This document shows positions 1 to 10,740 of a stretch of DNA of 64,000 nt, one piece after another (position 1 is the stretch's first letter; the number at the start of each line of letters is the position of its first letter). Both the position numbers and the translations under genes were made by a program. The stretch comes from Sambucus nigra. Taxonomy: Eukaryota; Streptophyta; Magnoliopsida; Dipsacales; Adoxaceae. Below the pieces are notes generated by a model. The model ran no database searches, was not told where the DNA came from, and worked only from the letters and a program-made list of their open reading frames with translations. The stretch covers positions 51,346,284 to 51,410,283 of the forward strand of contig OX422213.1 in assembly GCA_949130495.1 (NCBI GenBank). The letters are read 5' to 3'.

Positions 1-197
1 ATCTCAGGTGAAACCCCTGGAGGTCTTAGTATGTTCTGGCTTAGAGCTGTGAACTGCTCCTGCATCATCTGCTGGCTTGCAGACATTAAGGCTGCCGCCA
101 CATCAGCCATCTCAGACTGAGGCGGCGGCTGACTGGAATTGGGTCTTTCCCCCTCATCCGGCGGGGGAAGTGGTGGTGGTGGCATTTCAGGTGCCAT
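1..197 (-). CDS. Gag N-terminus of a Tat-type Ty3/gypsy element (runs off left edge)
   Basis: This is the first 65 codons of an open frame starting at the ATG at 197-195 and still open at the window edge. The peptide begins MAPEMPPPPLPPPDEG and continues into a Gln/Met-rich stretch (SASQQMMQEQFTAL). A Pro-rich, low-complexity N-terminus is common in plant gypsy Gag proteins. The identification rests mainly on position: it lies about 165 bases downstream, on the minus strand, of a primer-binding site and an LTR. Gag would form the virus-like particle in the cytoplasm. The core domain is outside the window, so the lineage cannot be confirmed from protein. No stop codon is seen in the visible part. 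Confidence 0.6.
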   Translation of the reverse strand, partial: MAPEMPPPPLPPPDEGERPNSSQPPPQSEMADVAAALMSASQQMMQEQFTALSQNILRPPGVSPE

Positions 198-360
198 GTG
201 TTTGAGCTATGAAAAGCTGAACTGAAGAAAAGACTGGTGAGCTTGGGAACCTTAGTGGGTCTCTTTCAATGGTGAAACACCTCCTCTCAGGGGGAGTGTT
301 GGCTCACCACCAGAGTGCCCAGTGAGGTCAAGTTGTACAAAGGAATAGATGTCTTCTCGA

Positions 361-379
361 TTCCCACAGACGACGCCAA
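361..379 (-). other. Primer-binding site of the left Tat-type element
   Basis: On the minus strand the sequence reads TTGGCGTCGTCTGTGGGAA. This differs by one base from the site TTGGCGCCGTCTGTGGGAA next to the 5' LTR of Tat-2. It lies just inside the LTR and primes minus-strand DNA synthesis from a tRNA. I did not identify the tRNA. Confidence 0.75.
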
Positions 380-381
380 AC

Positions 382-1410
382 TGATGATGCTGAGATTTAG
401 CACCACCGGATAAGTGATAGTGAGCTCAAACAGTAGCAGCCATGGCAGCCATAGAGATGTATAAGTGTATAAGTATGTAAAAGGGGATGAGTATAAGAGT
501 AAATAAGACAATGATGTATAGTGGTTCAGCCAATTTGGCCTACATCCACTGTGAGTGTGTGATCCACTAAGTATGGGCACTAATGGCCTTGGGTATAATG
601 CACATAAGCCTCTCTCTCTCTCTACTGTGTGTACAAGCAGAGTTTTAGCTAGGGTTACAGTCAATTGATTGATCCCATGTAGTGTTGTAGGTGACAAGTA
701 TAAATAGGTCTTGGGGGGTGTAGTGTACCCCCCAAGTATGCATGGTGCATGTGAATGATGATCTAGCCAATCCCCTGTTGACACCTGTAGATGCCAAATA
801 ATGACATAATATTCCCTCACGTGAGGGTGTGATTTTGTTATAACGGTCTCCCATGTGCCGTGTGAGCCTCACGCGCACTGTTCCACGCGTCTCCCAAACA
901 ACGCGCTGTGATGATATCACCCTCGGCCTATGGGCCGAGGCTGAGGGCAAAGTTCCTTCCAGTAGTGAGTCTGGCCCAATTTTGGCCTCGTACTGTCGTA
1001 CCCTCGGAGGGTCGTCCGGAGCCTGATGAAGGGTCGGCCCCTCGGAGGGTCGTCCGAAGCCTGATGAAGGGTCGACCCCCCTGAAGGGTCGTCTGGAGCC
1101 TGGTGAAGGGTCGGTCCCCCTGAGGGGTCGTCTGGAGCCTGATGAAGGGTCGGCCCCCTGAAGGGTCTTCTGGATCCTGGTGAAGGGTCGGCCCCCTGAA
1201 GGGTCGTCTGGAGCCTGGTGAAGGGTCGGCCCCCTGAGGGGTCGTCTGGAGCCTGGTGAAGGGTCGGCCCCCCTGAAGGGTCGTCTGGAGCCTGGTGAAG
1301 GGTCGGCCTCCCTGAGGGGTCGTCTGGAGCCTGATGAAGGGTCGGCCCCTGAGGGGTCGTCCGTTTGGAAGTAACCTTCAGCCAGGCCGAGGATATAAAC
1401 GGGTATATCA
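382..1410 (-). mobile_element. 5' LTR of the left Tat-type element
   Basis: The repeat is bounded by TGATGATG at the PBS side and TATATCA at the far side, giving TG...CA ends with TGAT/ATCA inverted termini. It abuts the PBS at 361-379 and the gag start. Beyond 1410 the sequence matches a different LTR family, which sets the right boundary. Inside are a TATA-like stretch on the minus strand near 698-707, a CT microsatellite near 610-623, a 39-bp tandem array and the GTGGTTCAGC...CCTACATCCAC box at 521-550 that recurs in other LTRs here. The partner LTR lies outside the window, so the boundary and TSD (possibly GATGG at 1411) are unconfirmed. Confidence 0.65.
1003..1362. repeat. 39-bp tandem repeat inside the LTR (about nine copies)
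   Basis: Units follow the pattern GGGTCGTCTGGAGCCTGRTG-AAGGGTCGGCCCC with small length changes. Because 39 is a multiple of three, the minus strand stays open across the array and would encode a repeated 13-residue unit (GPTLHQAPDDPSG). I take that as a by-product of the period, not as a gene. Confidence 0.85.
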
Positions 1411-2149
1411 GATGGGATTTATTAGTACGGTAGGTGTGCACACTAGATGAGAGGTGAGAAATCTCAAGAGAGTGTCGCATACTAACATGGTTGTTGCATT
1501 AGCAGGTAAACATTTTAAATACTTGCTAAACTAATTTTAAACTGTTTTACACTCGGGCTCTAACCCGTTTCCTGTTATCTCTTTTCTCTTGTATATATAT
1601 GTATATATCTCAGGTTCCCAGCCACAGGGACGTCTTGCATAGATTCTTTGGACCGAACGCGCTGCAGCTTACGTGGGAGATGCAGGACATTACTTAGACG
1701 ACCTCGATATCAAATCTATTCTCATTCTAGTTATGATTAGTTAGGGCATGTGTCGCCCATTTCCTTATTCAGTTGGATTTGTCAGAGATTATGTTTATTT
1801 ATCTTTAGCATTTTTACTCTTTGGGATTTAATTGCTGTCAGGATGGTTTTCCTTTGTAGTTTTAAAGTTGGTATTGAATTATCTGAATGATTAAATTCAT
1901 GGGTGTTTATTTCCAGTCTTAATAATTGTGTGATTCTTAAACTGTTACGTAATAAAGGATTTCATAATTGGATTTAATAAATGGAGATAATGATTTAAAT
2001 GGTTTTGTTACTTAGCTTAATTATGTAGGGTGTTTCAATTGGAAAGTTTTATTTTGCGACAGTGATGCTAAGAATGAACCAACCGTTCACCTTGATTATA
2101 ATTTAATAAATGACTGATCACCCGGTATTTAATTAGGCGGGGTGTCACA
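1411..2149 (-). mobile_element. 5' fragment of a long LTR, same family as the 5925-9640 repeat
   Basis: Read on the minus strand from 2149, this begins TGTGACACCCCGCCTAATTA and contains ATACCGGGTGATCA, the CATCACTGTCG motif and a GTGCACACCT block. All of these appear in the same order at the start of the plus-strand repeat at 5925. The fragment stops at 1410, where the Tat-type LTR begins, so the Tat-type element apparently inserted into this LTR. No coding sequence is seen. Confidence 0.65.
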
Positions 2150-3852
2150 TTAAGTTCTTGAATATTCTCAAATTTCGGACCTCCAAAACATAACTTGGAA
2201 TTAAATTAGGCATTTCAACCATGCATTAGAGAAATATAAACTAGAGTGTCGGACTTTGTAACAGAATAAGATTAGTCATAACCCAACTAGCACACTTGGT
2301 TATTAAAGGCGAAAATATAACATGATCCCACATAGGCACAAAGGTATTTATCCTCACAATATAATGTGTGACTTAGATCCAAAATTCCATTTGTTTTGAG
2401 AAGAAGATAATTCCATGTACGTCCATCTTTCGTTATGACAATCAACAAAAGTTAGGGCCAAACACTTGAATCGTTGAATGTTTTTATTGGCTCGTATTCC
2501 ATTTTTAGAGGTAAATAATAAAGAATTTATTTCTTAGAGTCTTTAAATTTTTTGTTTTAATATGCCTACATAACCTATATTTAAGGCATCAGTTTCAACG
2601 ATCTTAAAGCTATTAGGGGATATTATGCCTAAACAACGGATTTATTTGACCTTTTATTAGTTTAACACCTATGTGTTTATCCCTCCATGAAGGAGGGTAC
2701 TTTTTTAACCTTTTGATATAAAGGAACGTTGTTTATAGATAAATTTTTATTGTAATCCGCTATATAAGTTAAACTTACTAAAAACCTATGTAATTGTTTT
2801 TTTTATCTTTAATTTCATTGCGAAATTTATCGAAAAAATCTATATCTCTATTAATGGTTATTATATTTCCATAAGGTATCTCCTAACCTAAAAATCTAAT
2901 TTTTATTTAGAAGAGACTCATCTTTTTAGCTGAGATCACTAATTTATTTATTTTTATAATATTTATAAGAATATTTAAATGTTTAAAATATTGATCTAAA
3001 TTTTTTGAAATTTTTTGGATATCATCAATATATAAATTTGAGAATGCCGAATAAATGGTGAAAATATCATTAATAATATTTTAAAATATAAAAGAGGCAT
3101 TTTTAAGCCCTAAAGCTATAATGTTCCATTCGTAATGACTGATAGGTATAGTAACGATAGTTTTATATCTATCTTGTTTTGTAATTTGAATTTGCCACTA
3201 TTGCGACTTTAAATAAAAATTTGAAAATATAGAGGTTGATTTTAGTCAAATAAAAGATTTTTTTTATTAATTGAAACCTATTATTTGTAAAACTTTGTTT
3301 AGGGGTTTATAATTGATCACAAGACGAGGTGCCTCTCTTTCTTTTCAGAATTTCTATAAACATATAAAGGTGAATAACTCCAAGGGGAATAACTCTTCCT
3401 AATTATTTTTTTTATCAATTAATGACTAGATTTCATCCTTAGAATATTCAATCATTTCTTGATTCATCTGAGTTGGCCTAGCCTTAGTATAAATTTTCTT
3501 TTCATTAAAATCCTTTTTGTAAGGAAGGGAAACAATATGTTATTTTTATACCAAAAAGCATGTGGAATTCTGAACATTTTGCTGTTTATATTATTTTGGT
3601 GATTTTTTTAATTGATTGCTTAATTTTTGGGGTATCTAATTGTTGAGATATAGATAATTCTCAAGCTTTTTTTGAATAAGAAATTAATTTCATTTTCTTT
3701 GAAATGAGGTGTTCTTTCATTTCTTTAATTTGAGGCTTGGTTATAAATTCAAAAATAACATTGTGGTCATATAATATTGTGTGAAGATCTTCACTATTAA
3801 TTGCACAAGGTTCCATAAAACTTAGTTCAAAAGCTAGTATGTTACTCGACAA
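2150..3852 (-). pseudogene. Decayed caulimovirid-like reverse transcriptase/RNase H block
   Basis: The minus strand holds the RT landmarks in order but in shifting frames: a block ending in VINYKPLNK at about 3294-3320, GLKNA at 3096-3110, and the catalytic YIDD at 3021-3032. Sequence beyond this, to about 2400, resembles an RNase H tail. Between these the frame is broken many times. An intact N-terminal piece of 63 residues lies at 3661-3852. The viral enzyme would copy a pregenomic RNA into DNA. Assignment to an endogenous pararetrovirus rather than a gypsy element rests on the surrounding order (CCHC block, PBS and TATA upstream, no integrase seen). A divergent gypsy element remains possible. 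It is not functional. Confidence 0.55.
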
Positions 3853-4180
3853 AGTATTCAGACTCAGTTACTCGGCACAGGAGGCAGTTGGTCGGCTAGA
3901 AAACCAATCAACATACTTGAAACTACAAGCTACATGGCATGGCTGCATCCAAATTCCCAAGGGTGATACATAGCACACGTTCACTTGACAAACGGATTTC
4001 CTCAAAAGAGATATTAGCAACCATCGATCAGCCTACATCATATGTCGTCCAGGAGATAGTGCATTTTATGTTAAACAAATCAACAAGACAGATCAAGAAT
4101 TTCACGAGCACCGAGCAACACTGCAGAATAAATACTCCATCCTTTCAGTGAACCATCAAGCATGGAGCATTGGGGGCTTC
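3853..4180 (+). mobile_element. 3' internal fragment and polypurine tract of an LTR element
   Basis: The stretch just before the LTR at 4181 ends in GGAGCATTGGGGGCTTC, a purine-rich tract of the type that primes plus-strand DNA synthesis next to a 3' LTR. A 70-codon open frame at 3939-4151 (MAASKFPRVIHSTRSL...) shows no domain that I recognise and may be chance. The left end of the fragment, near 3853, interrupts the RT pseudogene. Confidence 0.45.
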
Positions 4181-4699
4181 TGTTGACGCAAAAATTCTCC
4201 ATCTACGAGGACCAATCAGAAAAGGAAACATGTCATCCTATGTGGCAATATTTATACTTATTCGGCACCCGAGGAGAGTTGATCGGCACCCGAGGAAAGT
4301 TAGTCGGCACCCGAGGAGAGTTGGTCGGCATACCAACCAACACGTAGCATACCAAGCAACTCAAGGAAGATCAACCATCCTAGAAGACCAATAATTAGAT
4401 TCATTGTATATAGACATAAATATCTGAATGTATAAAGATATTGTATCTCTTTATCTCCCATCACTATAAATACATGTATTTCCTTAGCCAAAGGGAGGGA
4501 CAACTAAGAAACACCATACACAAGATACACACGCTTTCTCTCTCTACACCATATTGTGCTATTGTAAACCCTTGGGAATAAAATAACAGTGGACGTAGGC
4601 TTTATTCATAGATGAACCACTTTAAAAACCTTTTGTCTCTTATATGTTTGATGGGAATGTTTATCTTCATCTTCAATCTCATCCTCATCATTTATCTGC
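4181..4699 (+). mobile_element. LTR, plus orientation (left arm of palindrome)
   Basis: It starts TGTTGACGCAAAAATTC directly after a polypurine tract, as a 3' LTR does. It contains a CGGCACCCGAGGAGAG minisatellite (about 4263-4325), a TATAAATA-like promoter sequence near 4454 and the GTGGACGTAGGC...GAACCAC box at 4589-4620. Its 3' end does not reach the normal terminus, because at 4700 it runs directly into the inverted partner LTR. Confidence 0.7.
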
Positions 4700-5230
4700 T
4701 GTTGACGCCACTAAAATGGCAGAGGAGGATGAGATTGAAGATGAAGATAAACATTCACATCAAACATATAAGAGACAAAAGGTTTTTAAAGTGGTTCAGC
4801 TATGAATAAAGCCTACGTCCACTATTATTTTATTCCCAAGGGTTTACAATAGCACAATATGGTGTAGTGAGAGAAAGCGTGTGTATCTTGTGTATGGTGT
4901 TTCTTAGTTGTCCGTTCCTTTGGCTAAGGGAATACATGTATTTATAGTGATGGGAGATAAAGAGATACAATGTCTTTATACATTCAGACATTTATGCCTA
5001 TATACAATGAATCTAATTGTTGGTCTTCTAGGATGGTTGATCTTCCTTGAGTTGCTTGGTATGCTATGTGTTGGTTGGTATGCCGACCAACTCTCCTCGG
5101 GTGCCGACTAACTCTCCTCGGGTGCCGACCAACTCTCCTCAGGTGCCGAATGAGTATAAATATTGCCACGTAGGATGACATGTGTCCTTTTTTGATTGGT
5201 CCTCGTAGATGGAGAATTTTTGCATCAACA
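4700..5230 (-). mobile_element. LTR, minus orientation (right arm of palindrome)
   Basis: Read from 5230 on the minus strand it begins TGTTGATGCAAAAATTC, and on the plus strand it begins TGTTGACGCC at 4700, giving clean TG...CA ends of about 531 bp. It is the reverse complement of the left arm with scattered mismatches and carries the same box at 4791-4822. Confidence 0.75.
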
Positions 5231-5924
5231 AATATATAGAGATATGTTTTTTTTATCATTATGAAATTTATTTTAATACACATTCCTTGATTGTAGACAT
5301 GGGCATTAAATAACTCATATTTGATTTTCATTCTCGGTCCATTAGTTGTATTTAAGGATTGCATTTATTTTTTCAAAATATTGAGTAAGTACACTACATT
5401 CTTTTATACAATTTAAATATGCACTGCAATGAATTAAACTAATTGATTTAAAGATTTACTTGGTGTATAAAAAATAAATAAAAACCATCTTTTATACCAT
5501 TTTTGGTAAGTTACTTGGTGTATAAAAAGTAAATAAAAACTATCTTTTTTCTCTTCCTTTTCTTTGGATTGAGATTGGTTTTGTGTTTGATTTTTTAGAT
5601 TTTCTTTGAGTTGTTGAGAGGAATTTTCTAAATTCATAACTCTCTATCTTATTTGTTTGATTTCAATTTTAAGACATTATTTTTTTTTATCTTAAATCAA
5701 TAATGTTGATTATTTTCTAATAATGCCATATGTGTTTACACATGCTATTATTTCTTTTAAGGAATATGATTATGTTATTGGTGAAGTATTAGTAATTTTA
5801 TTAGATACGTTTAGTTTTTCTTTGTTTATTTCTATGTATTTTTTAATATATTTTCTTTTACTTTCCAGGTCTTCTATTTCGTCTATAAAATCCAATATTA
5901 TATTATCGATTTTTGTTAAAACAT
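5231..5924 (-). pseudogene. Decayed caulimovirid-like polyprotein, protease/linker block
   Basis: This continues the minus-strand RT block upstream of its N-terminus. A short open stretch near 5255-5364 is followed by AT-rich decayed sequence with a local duplication (two copies of a 'cttggtgtataaaaa' segment near 5459 and 5514). I could not see a clear DTG/DSG protease motif, so the protease label comes only from its position between the CCHC block (9641-10740) and RT. The sequence stops at 5924, where the solo LTR inserted, and resumes at 9641. Confidence 0.35.
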
Positions 5925-6659
5925 TGTAACAACCCGCCTAATAAGATACCGGGCGATCACTCCAATATTAAATTAAAACACGAGTCACAAATGGATCATC
6001 CTTAACATCACTGTCGAAAATCCATTTAATTACTAATATCCTATTAGGTGGCCGTTAAAAACTTTTATCTAACTACTCTTTTTAGCGCACAAATTAAAAC
6101 ATTCACAATTAAATGCGTAATGAACTGAAATGGAAATGAAAGGAACTAAAATAACCGAACACTCGGTCCAAATATACAACCATATCGAATGCTGTACAGA
6201 AAGAATAAATAAATGCAATTGGGCCATTGGCTCGAGTGTTTATACAATATCTCCTATCTAGAGTACAAGGAAAGAAACGTCTACCGATAACCTGCAAGCA
6301 TCCACAGCTGCTGCAGCAGACGTCTGACTCGAAAGAGTTTCCATCCAGGCGTCCCTGTGTCTGGACACCTATATATATACAGTATAGAGAAAGAAAGGAG
6401 AGTAGACAAACGGGTCAGAGCCCGAATATTTAGAAAATATTTTGCAAGTGCATAAATGCTTTATTTTTAGAAAAATAGTTTTTATCTCATATTTAAATTG
6501 GTATCGCACTCTCATGAGATACCCCTCACCTCTCCTCTAACAGTGCACACCTAGCGCATCCCTTAAACCTCCTAGTCAAGCTACCCAGCTAAACTAATCT
6601 AACACCCAACCACTATCTAACCTAGATAGTCAAACAGATGTACTAAGGGCTAACTTCAC

Positions 6660-6980
6660 TTAAATCTCGACGCTATGCCATGTTCGTGCGTGGGGTGTCT
6701 CGCGAAGCGAAATCCAAACAAGGAACCCCCCCGATACACTACTATGCAGCAAGGTCGATCTTTGAGATCCGCCAGTCCCTCAGTACAGAAAGATATATAA
6801 TATATATACCATAAACATTTAATAATATAAGAGTACTAAGGATTAAACTTCTCCCCAGTCTCAACACAGTGCCATATTCGTGCGTGGGGTGTCTCGCGAA
6901 GCGAAATCCAAACAAGGAACCCCCCCGATACACTACTATGCGGCACGATCGATCTTTGGGATTCATTAGACCCTCGGCAC
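6660..6980. repeat. Direct duplication of about 100 bp within the solo LTR
   Basis: Two near-identical blocks sharing GTGCGTGGGGTGTCTCGCGA and the downstream run CCCCCCCGATACACTAC start near 6687 and 6880, a spacing of 193 bp. Confidence 0.85.
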
Positions 6981-7079
6981 CCAATTTATACATATACGTA
7001 CATCTACAATATACGTCCGGATAATATCTCCCGGACTGAGGATTACTTGATATATAAAGTATTTATAAATACTTATCCT

Positions 7080-7420
7080 TTTCATTTCAAAAACTTCCAT
7101 TTCCCTTCTCATATCCAGGAAATGTATTTATAAAAGCCAATTCATTATCATGAATTGCTTTAACAAACCATATACTTTTAGAAAGCCAATTTTATTAACA
7201 TAAAAAGCTTTTCCTTTATCAATTATCCCATTTCCCTTTTTATACTCAGGAAATGTATTCAAAGACATTTTCATTATCATAAAAATGCTTTGATCTTAAC
7301 ATATGCTTCCACATCCCTTCTTCCATCCGAGAAGTGTTACCGAAGCCAATTTATATATAACCCATTTCCCTTCCTATATCCAGGAAATGTAATTAAAGCA
7401 AATCCATTATTATGAACTGC
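7080..7420. repeat. Diverged repeats with CCATTTCCC...CAGGAAATGTA
   Basis: Three clear copies and one degenerate copy of a module with CATTTCCCTT, then CAGGAAATGTA, then an AT-rich segment ending in GCTTTAA or similar. They are spaced roughly 100-140 bp apart. Confidence 0.6.
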
Positions 7421-8131
7421 TTTAATATAAACGCGTTCTAAGACCGCCCGTCCGGATTTCTCCACTGTGCGCGCCCCTAAATGGCTATCATCTTCCAGGG
7501 CCTCCAAGACAACCTGGGATCCTATATCGAAAGACGTCGGGAAGCGACCATGTGCCTGTGGGATAGTCAAGACCACACCCGGAATCTCCTAACCAGTGCA
7601 GAAAATAATACAACAAACGCTCACATGGCCTATAGGACTATATCCACCCTGCATCATTAGCCAGGAGGCTTCACCATACGAACGCAACTTCCCTTATGAT
7701 AGCGATTTAGAGAGGTGTGTAATCCATATTTTATTAATTATGAAAAACATTTCTCTTTCCATTTTGAAAATATTCATTTATATATTTTCAAAATCATTTC
7801 CATCATCATATATATATACCTAAAACACACAGTATATACATATCCTATATATTCTTCCTAGAATATATTTATACGGCCATAGTGGCCTATAGCATCTAGC
7901 GATGACCAAATATCCCAAAGATTCCCTCTAGGAATCGTAATCATGCATTCATATTAGCATGATTCTAAATCCAAAGTATTTCTTACTTTGTTCAATACTA
8001 ATTACCTCAATCATCTCTTAAAAGTTTATTTATCTTCAGAACCCTTATTTAGGAATCCCCATAAAAATCCCAAATGGTAATTCAACTCCCCATACTCTTA
8101 AAGGGAGAAAACTTAGAAATTCTGGCCTAAG

Positions 8132-8331
8132 CGAATCGATTCGCCCCTTTAGCGAATCGATTCGGATGGGCGAATCGATTCGGTTCCCAATCCGAATCGA
8201 TTCGGAAAGTATTCTGCAAACAGGTCTGTAAATGGCGAATCGATTCGGTCTGTACCCGAATCGATTCGGCCCATTGCAGAAACCCAATTCCCCTTAGGCG
8301 AATCGATTCGGCCTGTACCCGAATCGATTCG
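8132..8331. repeat. Cluster of eight CGAATCGATTCG palindromes
   Basis: Perfect 12-bp palindromes start at about 8132, 8153, 8171, 8193, 8236, 8257, 8299 and 8320. Spacing is irregular, from 18 to 43 bp, and several are flanked by GCCTGTACC. Confidence 0.9.
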
Positions 8332-9640
8332 GCCTGTTCGAGGGTCACAGTTTGGGCGATTTCTCAAACTCCAAAATACCCAAAAATCAATCCAAATTCA
8401 TTTTCATGGTTTCTACTCTACACCAAAAATCATCCCAAACATCTACACAATAATTTCTAGCCTTTATTTTTCCAATTTCTGATTTGATTTCCGAGTTGGT
8501 ACTTTCAACCGGGAGCTGTCATCTTGTAAAAATCATATCAAATCTTAGAAAAATCAGAAAAATACGCGGTCGGCGCCCACGCGACCGTATCGAAAATATC
8601 TACAACTTTCGTGTTTTGGCCAAGAGCTAAATCATTTATCTTCTTGGCCAAAAATGACCCCAAAGGCTACGGGTTCACTATTCATTATCTTCCCCAAACT
8701 CCCAAACTCCATTTTTCTCCATTTTTGTTGTTTCTAACCTTATCCAACAACTCAACAAACATCTAATCTATGTTTTACAACTAACACATCAATTATTTTG
8801 GGGTATTAAATCATTTCTCTTGGATTTGAACCCTAAATCCTTAAAACCTAGTTTTTTGGTATTTCTCCCATTTCAATTCCATTTTATACTCCATTAACAT
8901 GATTTTAATGCTAGAAATCATTAAGAGTTTACATTTCATCAATTTGTAAACTCATATCCAACTTTTACCAATTTTATTTTAAGGGTTCTAACCCTAAAAT
9001 CATGTTTATACCAAATGTGATATGAGATAATTGCACAAAATGAAATAAAGCAAGTAAACACTTGCCTGGAGGATGAAATCCGACGACCTCGAGCTGAATC
9101 CCGCGGAGTTTGGCCGGAGTTCCTCCCTTTTCTCCTCCTTCTCTCTCTCTTCTCTCTCTTTCTTTCCTTCTATTCTCTTTTCTTTCCCTTTCTCCCTCTT
9201 TAAATAAGAAGAAAAGGGGTTTAATCCCTTTAAACCCCAAAACGACTCGTTTACCCAATTACGAGCCTATTTAACTCCAAAATTACCCGGAACTTAATTT
9301 CGACAATCGGACACTCTTTTCCGACTATCTCGGACATTCCGAGACTCATGGCGCAGTCGAAATTTCCATCCGAGGTACTTGACCGCAAATCACTATTCTA
9401 ATCCAAAATAATTAAATGCGGGTTTTCCAATTAAAAATCTTACCTCGTGTCGCTTTTCTCCACGACGACATATAATTAAAATATTTCGACCTATATAGTC
9501 CCAAAAATAATCACAACATCCTTCGAAAATCATTCAATCCTCGAAAATCCCCAAGAATTACTATTTAGGAAAATTCCCCAAATTCCAATTTATATCCAAT
9601 TATGGAATTTAATCGTCTCCAAAAAGGACGGGTTGTTACA

Positions 9641-10740
9641 CACATTTACTCATAAACCATTCATTTCAAGAATAGCTTTATAATAATATATTTTAGATTT
9701 ACATCATGCAGTACATATTGTGTCCTTTCAGATTTTTCTGCTTCACTTAATTAAATATCATCATCTCTTTCTAGAAATAAAATGTCTTCGAATTCAAGGG
9801 TGTAAGAGAAGGATTCCTCGAAATCGGTATAATTAAGAAGAACTTGTACGAGTGTTTGTTTTAAAGCCTCATATGTTATCGAAATTTTTCTTTTTCTTAG
9901 TAAAACACTTATTAGCGTGATGACATGTTTCCACATTTATAACAAGTAATTGATTATTTATCTTTTCTTTTATATGCTTTCTTCCTTTCTTTGGGAAAGG
10001 TTTTTGATCAGTCTTTAAGGGATTTTTTCTTTTCGTATAAGATTTTTTTGAATATCCTTTCCCCTTAGTTGTTCTTTTAGACGAGGATTGATATTGACTT
10101 CTAATATCTCATGAAAAATTATCCTCGTTAATTTGTCTGCAATATTTTTATCAGATAAAGTGACACAAAAGTTTGGGAAACAATTAAAATAAATTAGTCC
10201 ATTACATGAACTTATTTGAATTATTCCTTATAAATAATTAATAAACTTGTTATGGTTATAGTCTCTTAAGGCAACCAATAGAGAGGAATATAACATTTCT
10301 TTAGTTAAGGGTTTAATTTTTACCTGGACTAATTCTAGGTGCATATATTTATATTTGTCTTTAAATCTAAAGCACTGAGAAAACTTGTACATAGAACTTT
10401 TTTTTTCTTTTCTTTTTTTTCAAGGTAAGATATGAAATGAGTTAGATATGGGATAGAGTACTCATCTCCGTCTCTCTTAACTAATGAAATCCTAGGTTCA
10501 TATATTTAAATTTTTCTTTATACTTGTGTTATTTCAGGTGTTGTAAGTAATTATAGGGTATCATACTTATTGTGTATTGTAATAGTTTGTTCAATAGTTT
10601 TTACTGACGTAGAGGAAATTAATTTAAATTTTCCCACATCATAAATTTTACTTGGTGATGGAAAAGCTTTTGTTTGTGTCGTTGAAGAATAGCCTTTCCA
10701 ATCAAAATCCTTGAAAACCTACAAACATAATATAAACTTG
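9641..10740 (-). pseudogene. Decayed caulimovirid-like N-terminal polyprotein with CCHC box
   Basis: On the minus strand a readable block at about 10740-10540 (VFKDFDWKGYSSTTQ and onward) is followed by another at about 10390-10150, then a Lys/Arg-rich segment, then a CCHC zinc knuckle at about 9906-9947. The knuckle begins CYKCG and its His/Cys half is displaced by a one-base frame slip. Downstream, 9751-9936 is open again with an acidic tail ending LERDDDI. This order (basic region, zinc knuckle, then protease/RT) fits the movement/coat part of a caulimovirid polyprotein. Frame breaks are frequent, so it is dead. Confidence 0.5.

Larger units (their letters stand above)
4181..5230. repeat. 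1.05-kb inverted repeat (head-to-head LTRs)
   Basis: Two copies of one LTR face each other. The arms pair from 4181/5230 to about 4686/4723 around a spacer of roughly 36 bp. Transcription through it would give a long, nearly perfect hairpin RNA. Such a structure can arise from palindromic insertion or from rearrangement between two LTRs; the sequence alone does not decide. Confidence 0.9.
5925..9640 (+). mobile_element. Solo LTR, 3.7 kb, TGTAACAACCCG...CGGGTTGTTACA
   Basis: The ends are TGTAACAACCCG and CGGGTTGTTACA, a 12-bp perfect inverted terminus with TG...CA. The flanks are AACAT (5920-5924) and CACAT (9641-9645), a target duplication with one mismatch. No gag-pol frame lies between, so this is best read as a solo LTR left after LTR-LTR recombination. 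It splits the pararetrovirus-like sequence. It contains a direct duplication at 6660-6980, a repeated module at 7080-7420, a cluster of eight CGAATCGATTCG palindromes, and CT-rich sequence near 9120-9200. It is long for an LTR, but long LTRs are known in some plant gypsy lineages. Confidence 0.8.

Noticed and set aside
917..1480. Minus-strand open frame with a repeated GPTLHQAPDDPSG unit
   Set aside because: It is produced by a 39-bp non-coding repeat inside an LTR; open frames occur because the period is a multiple of three.
3939..4151. 70-codon plus-strand frame before the LTR at 4181
   Set aside because: No recognisable domain; position next to a polypurine tract makes untranslated 3' internal sequence more likely.
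8974..9258. Glu/Arg-rich minus-strand frame near the end of the solo LTR
   Set aside because: It comes from a CT-rich tract and lies inside a non-coding LTR.
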